From the NCBI RefSeq assembly GCF_000003815.2, contig NC_049983.1, forward strand, positions 9,281,470 through 9,345,469: DNA of 64,000 bases, in the 5' to 3' direction. Made by a program: the position numbers and the translations under genes. Of the stretch, positions 33,541-43,900 are shown in pieces. The number at the start of each line of letters is the position of its first letter. Positions within the stretch are counted from its first letter, which is position 1. The notes below the pieces were generated by a model. It ran no database searches, had not been told where the DNA came from, and was given only the letters and a program-made list of their open reading frames with translations. Source of the DNA: Branchiostoma floridae (taxonomy: Eukaryota; Chordata; Leptocardii; Amphioxiformes; Branchiostomatidae).

Positions 33541-34880
33541 CTTAAGAACGCGATTCCAAGATAGGGTTAAAGTTTCTGCCTAAAACACTTGGTATGGGCC
33601 GAAAGGTTGCTTAGCAAGGAATAGAAAGATGAAAATTGCAGAATCTTCGGATACGTCCTTCTCGAGATATTCTTGAGTATACGGGCCTTGTTTACGCGCA
33701 AGCGCTAGCTCCTTTTTTTAAACACCGCCTGTCACGGCACCTGGTAGGATGATGACTTTTAAGTCATTACCCTACCAGGTGCCGTTAAAGAACGCGTTTT
33801 CAACTTAGGGTTCAATTTCCGGCCTAGAATACTTGGTATGGTTGGAAAGGTTGCTTAGCAAGGAATAGAAAGATGCAAACCGCAGTATCTTCGGATACTT
33901 CCTTCTCGAGATATTCTTGAGTATGCGGGTCCTGTTTAGGCGCAAGAGCTAGCTCCTTTTTTTGAAACACCGCCTGTCACGGCACCTGGTAGGGTGATGA
34001 CTTAAGAACGTGATTCCAAGTTAGAATTTAAGGTCCGGCCTGACAAACTTTGTTTTTTTTGGAAAAAGTTGCTTAGTAAGGAATAGAAAGATGATGAAAA
34101 CCGCAAAATATTAGATGCGCTTTCTGACCTCAGCTTTATATGTTTAAACCATTGCTTCCGATTCTTACCCGTCTTTCGACGCATTGCGCTAACACTACGC
34201 ATCGCAAGAAATCGCGAGCAATCGTACGCGCTTTGCGACCATGGCTTTACATACGCGCGTACATACGCTGGAGTCTCCGCAACCTTAAACGATCTTTCGG
34301 CAAGTTCAACTTTGTATCGTTGGAAAGGTCCCTTGGTATGGAGTTGTAATCCGCAAATCGCATTAAAAGATTGTGTTTTGTTGCCGAGATATTCTCGATT
34401 ATGGGGTCACCTTAGCTAACCGCTAACTACACTTTCGCGCGTACATTCTTGCGTATATTCACTGGAGTTTCCGCAACATTAAACGATCTTCCGGCAAGTT
34501 TAACTTGGTATCGTTGAAAAGGTCCTTTGGTATGGAGTTGTAATCCGCAAACCGCATTAAAATTTGTGCTTTGTTGCCGAGATATTCTCGATTATAGGGT
34601 CACCTTAGCTATCCGCTAACTACCCCTTACGCCCGTATATACGTCGGAGATGCCGCAATCTTAAATAATCTTCTGGCGGGTTCAACTTGGTATCGTTTTA
34701 AAGATTCCTTGGTATGGAACTGTAATCCGCAAAACACATTGAAAGATCGCCTTTGTTGCCGAGATATTATTGTTCTAAGTTTTACCATAAATGAACCATA
34801 ACATTAGACAATCTGCAACTTGAGCTGATCCTCCTTGGCTAAACTTGGTATCGCTGAAAAGGTCCCTTGGTATCTTTTTA
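33541..34880. repeat. Diverged satellite monomers at the right edge
   Basis: 33541-34010 holds two monomers clearly related to the core (TCTTCGGATAC, CTCGAGATATTCTTGAGTAT, GCTAGCTCC) but with many changes. Beyond 34010 monomers are shorter and more diverged, with a repeating text around GGCAAGTT, TTGGTATCGTTG, TCCTTGGTATGGA and GCCGAGATATTCTCGATTAT at about 34290, 34487 and 34668. The gradient fades out near 34880. The ORF at 34140-34349 is repeat-derived. Confidence 0.85.
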
Positions 34881-35460
34881 TAGAAAGCAACCCGTCTGCA
34901 AACATATATTTAAATTGGATTTGTGTGCATGAAAGGTGTCCACATAAGCTTAACCAACCGAACCAGGTATCACCGCCGGACCAAAAATATAGAACACCTG
35001 TTCTATCTGTCGTTTTTTTTTTTTGGGGGGGGGGGGGCGTTGAGTTCGAGAAGTTTAAGATTCTAATGCCCAGAGAAGCAGCTTCGCCGCTCTCCGTATA
35101 GAAAATAATAACCCATGTTGAAAATAGCCATCTTATGACGTTGTCATGTATAAGTAATACAATTGGTGTTGGAATGTAATCATGTTGTGAAACGGTTGCG
35201 TAAGTATACACCAAACATATGTTTTATGGGTGTGCTATAGATTAAGTGTTTTGTCGTGACTTTTAAGAAGGCTCTGATACTAATGAGATTTAACTGTATA
35301 ACATCGATGTTATTGTTTTGTCCCTTTCGTGCCTATAGCTGGTACGGTGGCACATGAGGCAGCAAATGTCTTTGCTGTTTGTTCTCAGTAGAGTTTGTAT
35401 ATTGACCACTTAACGACAATGAAGTAAGATGTTGGAAATAATTATACAAGGAGGTAGCGG
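34881..35460. other. Intergenic DNA, nothing recognised
   Basis: Contains a T run followed by a G run at about 35006-35037 and otherwise AT-rich unique sequence. ORFs here (34804-35214 minus, 34835-35101 plus) overlap each other, lack domains and are not called. Confidence 0.5.
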
Positions 35461-35763
35461 TTAACATTTTTTTAAGGCTGAAAGGTTGTTGACAGGAGGG
35501 AAACTGTTGTCATCGAGAGAGTTCCAAAGTTTGGCAGTCCGGGGAAAGAAACTGTTGCTGTAGAAGGACTTGGAAACCGGGAATTGAATAGTATGTGCGT
35601 TTAAGAAAAACTCAGTGTTGCACTGAAATGCTTTCAGTGGAGGGACAAGTAATGTGAGATCATTGGAGTAATTGCCATGGAAGAACCGGTTGAAAAGGGA
35701 TAGTGATGCAACAGGTCTTCTGTGTGAGATTGAAAAGACACTGTGAACTATGCTTATTATAAA
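35461..35763 (-). pseudogene. Non-LTR reverse transcriptase, extreme C-terminal remnant
   Basis: Minus-strand translation gives SHRRPVASLSLFNRFFHG, then LTLLVPPLKAF, then NSFFPRTAKLWNSLDD, and ends in a stop at 35461. The R-R-x-L-S-L-F-x-R-F/Y-x-x-G pattern and the RTAKLWNSL motif are hallmarks of the C-terminus of many non-LTR reverse transcriptases. It is bounded upstream by an in-frame TAG at about 35763. It lacks a Met start and the catalytic domain. Confidence 0.68.
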
Positions 35764-37030
35764 CTATAAAATGCTAGTGGAGAAAGTGCTGCATAGCGTA
35801 GCGAGCAGTACTTCATAACAATCGTATTCGAAATTGCCCCAGGCAGAAAATATATCGGTCAACGCCCAAGCCACGGTGGGTTGGAAACTACAAGTAGGCC
35901 ATGGCCAGATTCAAGCTTTTACAAGGATCACGTACCATCTAACAAGTGGTCCAGGCCAAGGACACACGTATCTGTCTATGACAAAAAGGTAATTCTGTAA
36001 GCTACAACTGTTCCAACTCTCGTGGGACTGCGGATGTGACTTGGCGCTTCCTCTGCGGAGCAATCAAACGCCATCAATATTTCATCTCTTCGCGGACGTG
36101 TAATTTGGTTTTCAGTCAGACCAATTATCTTCATCAATAAATCAAGAGGAACAGGAGAATATGGTCCCAAACGGCTAGCTACAGTGTATCGTTCCTGTAC
36201 ACACGTTGACAACACACTTCTTTCTCAGTTAACATGTGTAATTAACAGCAGGAAGGGCAAAAAAATGAAGTTGTTCTCTAAACTTGTTCCACATACTGTT
36301 GGCTATATCAGGCAACTTTTGCAAGGTGCCAGCGCCGATAGGTTCTGAAATATTGAACATCTAACTATCCATGCTACTTTCTAACACGTGTGAATATATA
36401 CATGTAGATCTAAGGCAATCTGTTGAATCTGCAATTGTCGAACAAGCAGCAACTGTCAGTATGATTTTAATACTTGTTTCCTTTTTACTCCGCATGAACT
36501 TACACTCATATTTGACACGATAGAAGCTTTTGTAAGCTACTCTTTGACGGATTGGTGCAAGGAGGTTGTTAAGACTTCTTGGAGCATCTAAATCATTTTG
36601 ATGAAGACGTTTAGTAGAAGAAAGGTGTACATTGTATACATGAATGTACTTCGTTGACTTGCACATTTTTCTATTCAGATGTCCTAGCGACTGTTGACCT
36701 CAGGCGGTATGAGTCTGTACTGTAATAGGTTGGGGCAGGTACAGTCAATAGAACAATTAAGATACCATTAACGGTTATCTACCATCACGGTAGTTTAAAA
36801 AGTAGACGTTATAGTCCATGCAAAAGGTTGGGAATATCGACGGACGTTTCGATATAACTTTTTTCACTTGTACCATTTAGTAGATAGACATAGAGAATAC
36901 AAATACACTCTGTATAAACACGAAGTCATACTGCCTCCCTCTACATGCACGGTGGTTTCTCGGCGATTATGTAATTTTAGGCCCAAAACGTCACGTTAAT
37001 GGAGACTGAGAGAGACCTGGGATTGGTGGA
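35764..37030. other. Intergenic DNA; only weak ORFs
   Basis: Two minus-strand ORFs of 79 and 101 codons (35976-36215 and 36361-36666) show no recognised motif; the first has only a GTG at its beginning. They could be exons of an unseen gene, but no splice-consistent partner was found. Confidence 0.4.
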
Positions 37031-37039
37031 GTCTACTTT

Positions 37040-37200
37040 AAGGACCTTAGCAACCGTTACCTTGTCTAACAGCGTCCTGCAGTATCATAGGTCCTGTACG
37101 ATTCCATGGTAACCAAACATGGCAACCGCCGTCGCCAAGGCAACCTTTCCGAGCAGGGTAAACGAAGCGCAACGGATATTTAAAGAACGGCTAGCCGAAG
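37040..37200 (+). promoter_or_regulatory. Promoter with RFX-type X-box motifs
   Basis: GTCGCCAAGGCAAC at 37131-37144 fits the X-box consensus (GTNRCC, 0-3 bp spacer, RGYAAC) exactly. GATTCCATGGTAAC at 37100-37113 is a weaker half-match, and GGACCTTAGCAAC near 37040 carries another RGYAAC half-site. They lie 110-220 bp upstream of the ATG at 37255, the usual range for RFX-regulated ciliary genes. Function is inferred from the motif only. Confidence 0.55.
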
Positions 37201-37254
37201 GCCAGTTGACTGCAAGCCTTTGAGAGCTGAGGTGGTCTGAGGGACGGCACTACC

Positions 37255-38703
37255 ATGAGCAGAGCGGTCCTGAAGAAGCGCAGCAGCGGGGCCAGTCTGG
37301 CCGATCCTGACTTAAACATCAGAAGGATGGAGAACCGAGATCAGCGGTCCCGGGATGACATACAGCCTCATCCACCAGAAACAACCCGAGAGATGGACAC
37401 CCAGATAGAAGAAGGGGACGGCGTCACCCTTCCAGAAGTCATCGAGAAAACCTACGCCACCAAAAAGAGAAGCCCCATAAAGGCTCTCAACAACTCGCCG
37501 GTCGTCATCGACGACTTTCGGGCAAAGGTAAAAATCCACCAGCTTCAGACCGAGCTGATGAAGAAGAAGATGGAGTGTGACTACCTCCGAGAAGAGGCCA
37601 AGCAACTGACGGACGAACTCAAGTTCGAGAGGTTCATGCTGAAAAAAAAGACCAACGAAGCGATCGGCACCCTCCAAGAAAAGAACAAGGAAATGACGAA
37701 GGAGAACCAGGACCTTAGGAAGAAAGAATTGGAAGCGAAGAAAACTCTTGGTGAGTTGGATAAATCTATGGGCAATACCAAGGCGATGCTGAAGGAGGCG
37801 GAAGACAAAATGGACACAGTGGAGAAGGAAAAGATTCGCGCCATGGCAGATCTTGAGGAACTCCGGTCGGTAAACCGCCGTCTACTCGTGGAAAAGCGGG
37901 AAGCAAAAGTAGCAGAGGTCGAAGCGAGCCACCGTGCAAGTGAAGCCGAGCGAGTCGCGGAAGAGGAACTTAAAAAGCGACAAGAGGCAGAGAAGAAGCA
38001 GGAGGAACTTCTCGAGCAGAGAGAGAGCATGAAGAAAGAGCGGGATGACGTCAAAGAGGTGTATACCTCGCTTCAGGAACAGATAGAAATGGAGGAGAAC
38101 AAGCGGAAGGAGTTCCCGGCAGTTTCGACTCAGACGAACGTTCGGTCCTGCCTGCTGTGTTCCAGCGACAGAGAGCTCAAGGCCGGCCACCAGGTTATAG
38201 AGGGGTGTGAGCTTCTCCCTTACTTCACCCACGGGAACAACAAGCGGCTGAACAGACACGTCGTTCTGCCCAGAATCAGCGACAAGCCTCCCTCTGCCGA
38301 TGGCGGCGATGTGAGTTCCGGTTACAACACTGAAGAGAGCAACGCACAGGATCCACCGGGATCTCCTCGTAAGGGCGGCAACGGCAGCAGGGGGAAGACA
38401 CCTGCAGGCAACGGGGCCGGGCGCACTCAGCTGCCGTCTGTCAAGGCAGTCCGGCGCCGCAGAAGCTCGGGCCTGATGCAGCCTCACCCTCCGTATGACG
38501 ACATCACCGTGGAGGAATCCGCTGAGGACGGGATGCTGAACATCTCCATCCACGCACCGTGGCTGCTCAAGCATCAGGCCGACCCCTACATGGCAACACC
38601 GCCCGGCTACTACGGGTACGGATACGCCGTGTTGCCGTACGGAGTGGACGATGACGAGCTAGATGGAGAGGAGGACTCTACCGTAGACAAGAACGACGAG
38701 TGA
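37255..38703 (+). CDS. Coiled-coil protein, unknown family, possibly ciliary
   Basis: Single-exon ORF of 482 residues with clean, GC-rich codon use. Residues 1-60 are charged and disordered-looking. SPVVIDDF (81-88) precedes a long, Lys/Glu-rich coiled coil from about 88 to 290 (LREEAKQLTDEL, MKKERDDVKEVY). A short Cys-containing segment follows (SCLLCSSDRE). The C-terminal third is Gly/Ser/Pro-rich and disordered (SSGYNTEES, GYYGYGYAVLPYG), ending in an acidic tail. I cannot name the family. X-box motifs upstream suggest, but do not prove, a cilium or flagellum role. A generic cytoskeletal coiled-coil protein is the alternative. Confidence 0.85.
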   Translation: MSRAVLKKRSSGASLADPDLNIRRMENRDQRSRDDIQPHPPETTREMDTQIEEGDGVTLPEVIEKTYATKKRSPIKALNNSPVVIDDFRAKVKIHQLQTELMKKKMECDYLREEAKQLTDELKFERFMLKKKTNEAIGTLQEKNKEMTKENQDLRKKELEAKKTLGELDKSMGNTKAMLKEAEDKMDTVEKEKIRAMADLEELRSVNRRLLVEKREAKVAEVEASHRASEAERVAEEELKKRQEAEKKQEELLEQRESMKKERDDVKEVYTSLQEQIEMEENKRKEFPAVSTQTNVRSCLLCSSDRELKAGHQVIEGCELLPYFTHGNNKRLNRHVVLPRISDKPPSADGGDVSSGYNTEESNAQDPPGSPRKGGNGSRGKTPAGNGAGRTQLPSVKAVRRRRSSGLMQPHPPYDDITVEESAEDGMLNISIHAPWLLKHQADPYMATPPGYYGYGYAVLPYGVDDDELDGEEDSTVDKNDE

Positions 38704-39009
38704 ACTGGTCCTATACCATACAAGAGACGGTTGCCTCAGATGAACCATTATGGACTTCGCAATGTGAGTTTTGATTGGTCGAACAAGCGATGGACAAACA
38801 TATTCAAACTATATTCCGACACAGTGTTATATCTCGTGTATTGTAATCCAGAACAAGACATTCGAATTCTTCTGAATGGTATGTCACCTCGAATGGCGTG
38901 CAAGGGTACGCAGATAGAGGTAAGAGAACCTGTGAACCAGAACGGCAGTTATTGTGTAGCCATTATATACATCTGTAGCGAAAGAGCACCATCAAAAGAC
39001 CAACAGATC

Positions 39010-39245
39010 TAGAGCTTTATTTTGCTGAGCGACCACACAGTGATCAAAAATGGAATTTGTGTGACCCATGATTTTATAGTATGGTGCATGATATAAATTG
39101 AAGTATGATTCAAAAGATAGAACAAACTTAAAAAGATTCCTTCTTTTATCGGTGAAATTCTTTGAGCTATTTGTAAATCTTTGGTCGCTCAGCGGTCGCA
39201 GCACGATCGCAGCACAGTCGCCGCCTCTAGTTGAAAGAGGATGTG
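39010..39245. mobile_element. Short repeat family C (CTAGTGGAAA type), copy 1, degraded
   Basis: The right part reads GCTCAGCGGTCGCAGCACG and CCTCTAGTTGAAAGAGG, matching the right ends of the copies at 47946-48175 and 51246-51465 (GGTCGCAG and CTAGTGGAA). The interior ATTCAAAAGATAGAAC / AAAAAGATT text also recurs. It lies just downstream of the coiled-coil gene. Confidence 0.5.
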
Positions 39246-40353
39246 ACTATAGCATACACCTGTGGTGAGTCATCAGAAAATGGCATCGCGTGCAAAGAAG
39301 AGAGCGCCATTACACTTTGGTGACACATGGATTGTACAAATAGCCCCCCAAATTGCTGTTTGAGGCGAGCGGCATAAATATTTTATCATCTAACCGTTTC
39401 CAAGACGCCGTGTATATCAGAAAGCATATACAGCACAAGACAGGACCTAAGGTAGTATTTACAGCTTGAAATAATATGTAAATTGATAAAGTATAATTCT
39501 ATATGTCTCAGGAACGTTCGTGGATATTATATCTAATACGTTAGAATATTACACGGAAGGTAAGGATTCAAGATAGCAAAAATGAAAGTATAGATTCTAT
39601 GTAATACACGTATATATGAATTTATAGCTATAGGTCGTGACATCATTATATTAATACAGCTAAAAGGACCACCCAATTGTATTATTATGAGGGATAATGG
39701 TTATAGTTAGACCTTGATCGATATCAATAATTAATGCACTTAAAACACATGCTAATATTACTTGTGATCTACATGTATACTGTTGCTGTTTTGTAGGGAC
39801 GAGTGTGAATATCTCGCCAATATAAGCTTAACACGCAAATAGCCATACACGATCGATAAGCGTTTCCACCCTAGGCTAAAATAGTTTGTTCTTTGTTATT
39901 GGGTGTGCCGACTACTCTCTCTTCGCAGCCAGTGAATTGCGAGTAGCTTACACTAGGTTTAATTAAACTGGTTTAATTTCACCAAAAGAATGAGAAGGAG
40001 ACGTGGAATGAGAAGTGAAATGTTAAGCAAAAGTTTTAATGATCTATACCTAAAATGAAATGCATACTCTAGTACACCTTAGACAGCGATTCATCCACAA
40101 CCATTACAGCACACAAGTGTAAATGTTTTACCTACTGAAATGCGGAAGCAAATATCATTAAAACAGCCATACACTATTGGCCATGGACGCGTAAGCTAGC
40201 TTTTACCATTTATGGGCACCTTATGAATACAGCATATAAAAGCACCAGTTGTGGAACACCTGTAAACATTAATCTTTAGGATAATCTTAATTAATATTTA
40301 GGATAACGTTATCCCCGAGACAGACAGTCTAATATATACCCTCTGGTATTCAA

Positions 40354-40384
<31 letters not shown>

Positions 40385-40538
40385 GTGGTGTTATAAACTG
40401 TACAAACACGACTAAAACCTACACTGGTATCATTCAAATTGTTTGTGACCCGTAGCAACGCGTTTCACCCCTGGTACGATATCAGTATTGATAAAGCAAG
40501 AAACGTTTTGACGTTCGTTACGTTTTTCAGTACATATG
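39246..40538. other. Intergenic AT-rich DNA
   Basis: No gene is seen. It contains an (AT)n microsatellite at about 40356-40384 and many short AT-rich palindromes. The spacer separates the coiled-coil gene from the convergent oxygenase gene. Confidence 0.55.
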
Positions 40539-40540
40539 TC

Positions 40541-40790
40541 AAGGTGGTATCTCACTGCACTCGGGGCACCGGTGAGGCACTGTGGGGTTCATTCGCTGCG
40601 TATTATTATTTTCTCCGATTTTTTTATAAGTTGAATATTGCGTAGTACGTAAAAGTATGACTTTGACGACAACAAAATACACAAAACGTACAAAAAAATA
40701 TTTCATTATCTCTGGAATTCGTTGAGTATCTTTCAAACCCAGCAGTGCCGCACCGGTGCCCCAAGTGCAGTGAGATACCACCCTCACCCA
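40541..40790. mobile_element. MITE abutting the oxygenase stop codon
   Basis: The left end GGTGGTATCTCACTGCAC and right end GTGCAGTGAGATACCACC are inverted repeats. The homology continues inward for some 40 bp (GGGGCACCGGTG, GGCACTG), and the termini are separated by about 180 bp of AT-rich DNA. The right end is about 14 bp from the stop codon at 40804-40806, so the element must form part of the 3' UTR or replace it. Confidence 0.85.
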
Positions 40791-40803
40791 GACACTATAC
40801 GCC

Positions 40804-40983
40804 TTAAAGGTAGGTGGTATGAAGTTTCATCTTCACGTAATCGCGGACGATCATGGGCTTGTGTTTATCGGAGCCGTCCAGACACTTTAGCTGCACGTCG
40901 GAGTCGGCGTGGGCGAAGAAGGCGATGGAGCGGCGGCCCTGCCCCTGGCCTTCCGCCGTCTCTGGGATGATCACCCGGTGTTT
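40804..40983 (-). CDS. Oxygenase coding exon 7 (last)
   Basis: Acceptor GACTGCAG precedes KHRVIIPE; the exon ends HTTYL and TAA. It carries the distal iron-binding His (KHRV) and the 2-oxoglutarate-binding RRSIAFF, about 14 residues apart, as in the family. Confidence 0.93.
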   Translation of the reverse strand, partial: KHRVIIPETAEGQGQGRRSIAFFAHADSDVQLKCLDGSDKHKPMIVRDYVKMKLHTTYL

Positions 40984-43900
40984 CTGCAGTCCATTACAAA
41001 ACAAAGGTCCGTTATGATTTCATTCACATTTTCTTTGACACAGCCAGTAACACGTCAGGTTTGTTCTGAAGAAACAAACAAACTGAAGAGCAAGTTGCTT
41101 ATCCAGACAGATTTATTTGATCAACTCATGATCACACCCTTTTCGATACGTGAAGTGTAGCGTATTTTTATGTGCTCGAGATGTGGCTCCCCTCAAACAC
41201 GGGATCTCTGTTTAACGTCCTATTAGTATATCCGAGGGATGTGTAAAGTACGGAAAGTTGTGTAAAGTGCCGTTTCCAAGGGCGCAGGGTTGGCAGCATA
41301 TCATTAGGGATTTGAACCCAGGACCTTTGGGTTACGGACCAAACACCGTGACGTTGCGCCATACGACCCCACAATGAATGAAGTTCACTTACAGTGGACA
41401 CCAGCTTGTCAGCCGTCCACCACTGTAACATGTCGCCGATGTTGACCACCACAGTGCCCGGGATGGGTGGGGCTGAGACAAAATTGTCTTTCCCAGTGGA
41501 AACCTTTGAAACGTAAAAATTGATTACTACACGATTGTAGTTTCACAATATGCGTTATGGTTCTTTCCAATAGTTCGTTCATATGAAGAATACGTACCGC
41601 TACGTATACATGTACAACAGTCAATTCCCTTTAATCTTGCGTTGGAGAGGTCCCCACAGGCTACATGTTTTAAAGATAAAGGTTAAACGTCTATCAATAT
41701 CAAGCAGAACTGATCCCTACTATGATTTTGTCAGCGTCGATGTCAGTCACCTTGTGGTCCTTAACTATAGAAATCCCCATAGGCCGAAAACTGTGTTCTG
41801 CTACCTTGAATAGCGTGTATAGAGCCGACAGAGCAGATAAAACGGTATCAGCAAGAACGTAACATAACTTTTATAGAGCATATATAGAGCAGATTGAGTA
41901 AATGAAACAGACCGAACAAAAATAACAGATAGAACAGTGAATTAGATTGTGTCGTTGAATTCTCAAATAGATTGGAATTCTCCTTCATGACTTGAGAGGA
42001 TAGTTGTCCTGCCATTCGGATTAGAAAGAAAAAACACAGAATGGAGAAAGTTCTGTCTAACAGTTAGTTCGTCCATATGACAAAATTCTGTTCAGTAGCC
42101 AGGGATCCATTCCTATTCAGTCTTGCGTTAGGCTTAGGTCCCATTTTCTAAACGGGGCCCGGCCGGGATGTTTGCGGAAAAGAAAAATCGAAACAGTGTT
42201 TACCGAGGAATATACACAGATTATGCTCCTGACAAATTTTCTTCACGTTCTGTGTGTTTGGTTTCCTTTCTTATCATATTTTTTTTTTCTTTTCCGATTG
42301 CTACCCGATCGGTGCTCGGGTTAGGAATTGGGCCTTAGAGAGGTCTACATTTTTAGAGAGTCACTGATTTGCCATACCTCCAGCCCAGGTCTGTCCTGGA
42401 ACAGCAGGGTAACGCAGCCCAGGTCCGTGTGCTCCCCGCACCGGAGCTGGTCCTCCTTGACGACCTTCGGTATAGGCGGGTAGCGCAGGGACCTCAGGTT
42501 GGTTCCGTTTGGGCCCGTTCCCATGTGCTTGAACATGTCCAAGAAGCCTGCAACCTGTTGAAAGATTCCGTGTGTTTAGTACTTAGTACAACGATGCTGC
42601 ATTCATTCAAGCTTTTTATTTATTTTATTTTATTTTTATTTTTTTATTAAAAACAGCAATAGTACATTTGGCAACCACTAAGACTAGTGTTTGTACAGTC
42701 GAGTACTATTGCACATGGAGTTGTAATAGTAAAGGTTCTATTTTTCTTGTCTTTAGCAGTTATCAAATGATCATTCATTCAAGCTTACTACATACACCAA
42801 AATAATACAGACACAGTCTTTACCTTCGCCAAAAAGGTTATATTTTGGGTAGCGTTTGTATTGTGTATATGTTTGTGTGTCTGTGTGTAGAAGACCAACA
42901 TAGCTCAAGACGTTTTGATAGATTGCATTGATATTCAGGTTGTGGGTAGGTCTTGATGAAACCTGGAAATGATTAGATTTTGGGCCCTATAGCGACTTGT
43001 TACGGTACTGCAGTGGAACATCCTGGTTTGATAACTCGAATTTTGGACATGCTATGACTTATTTAGTGGTAGACAGCTCTTTGGGACGACAGTAAGTGGT
43101 ATAGGTTTGGGCCCCTAGCGGCTTCTTTTGGAACTGCAAATGCCGGTTTATTGTTATGTTGTTTCGTGCATTATGTACATAATGCTGCATTCTTTATAGC
43201 CTACTCCATATACAGAAGTAATACAGACATATTCATATTTCTAATGAGTTTAAGACAATGATACGTGTGCTTGAACATGTCAAGGAAGCCGGTAACCTGT
43301 TATGGGGTTCCATGTGTCTCGTACAGCAATGCTGTATTCATATCATAACTTATTTCATACACCAAAGTCATACAGACACATTCATATTTCTAGTGAGTTT
43401 AGACAAGTCGCTGACTATGAAACATGTGCTTGAACATGTCCAAAAAGTCCCTGTAATGGGGTTCCGTGTGTTTAGTACAACAATGCTGTATTCTCTGTAT
43501 CCCACTCCATACAACTAAGTAATACAGACAACTTTACCTCGATGCCTAAGCCCCTGGCAATCAGCTCCAGGATCCTGAAAGTTAGACCCTTGCACGCGGC
43601 GTAGAAGTTCAAACATGTCTCCTCAAACTCCGGAACTTCATAAGGCCAAGACTGGTAAAAAAATATTTGAAAACAAAAGATGTTATCATGTCATAAACTA
43701 CAATATCAACACGTCAAGTCAATTCACAATTTATTGCACAACAATTGTACCAGGTACAATGTATATGGCAAGTAATTGGGATTATTAACAACAACAAATT
43801 ATCATGCTAACGTCACATTTCCAAACGAGGGCCCGGTCGGGCTGTTTGTAGAAACGAAAAAATAGAAATGTATGCAATGTACACAAATAATGCCCACGAC

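Noticed and set aside
37581..38574. Minus-strand ORFs of 157 and 230 codons opposite the coiled-coil gene
   Set aside because: Antisense frames of a Lys/Glu-rich gene give Ser/Leu/Phe-rich text; no independent support.
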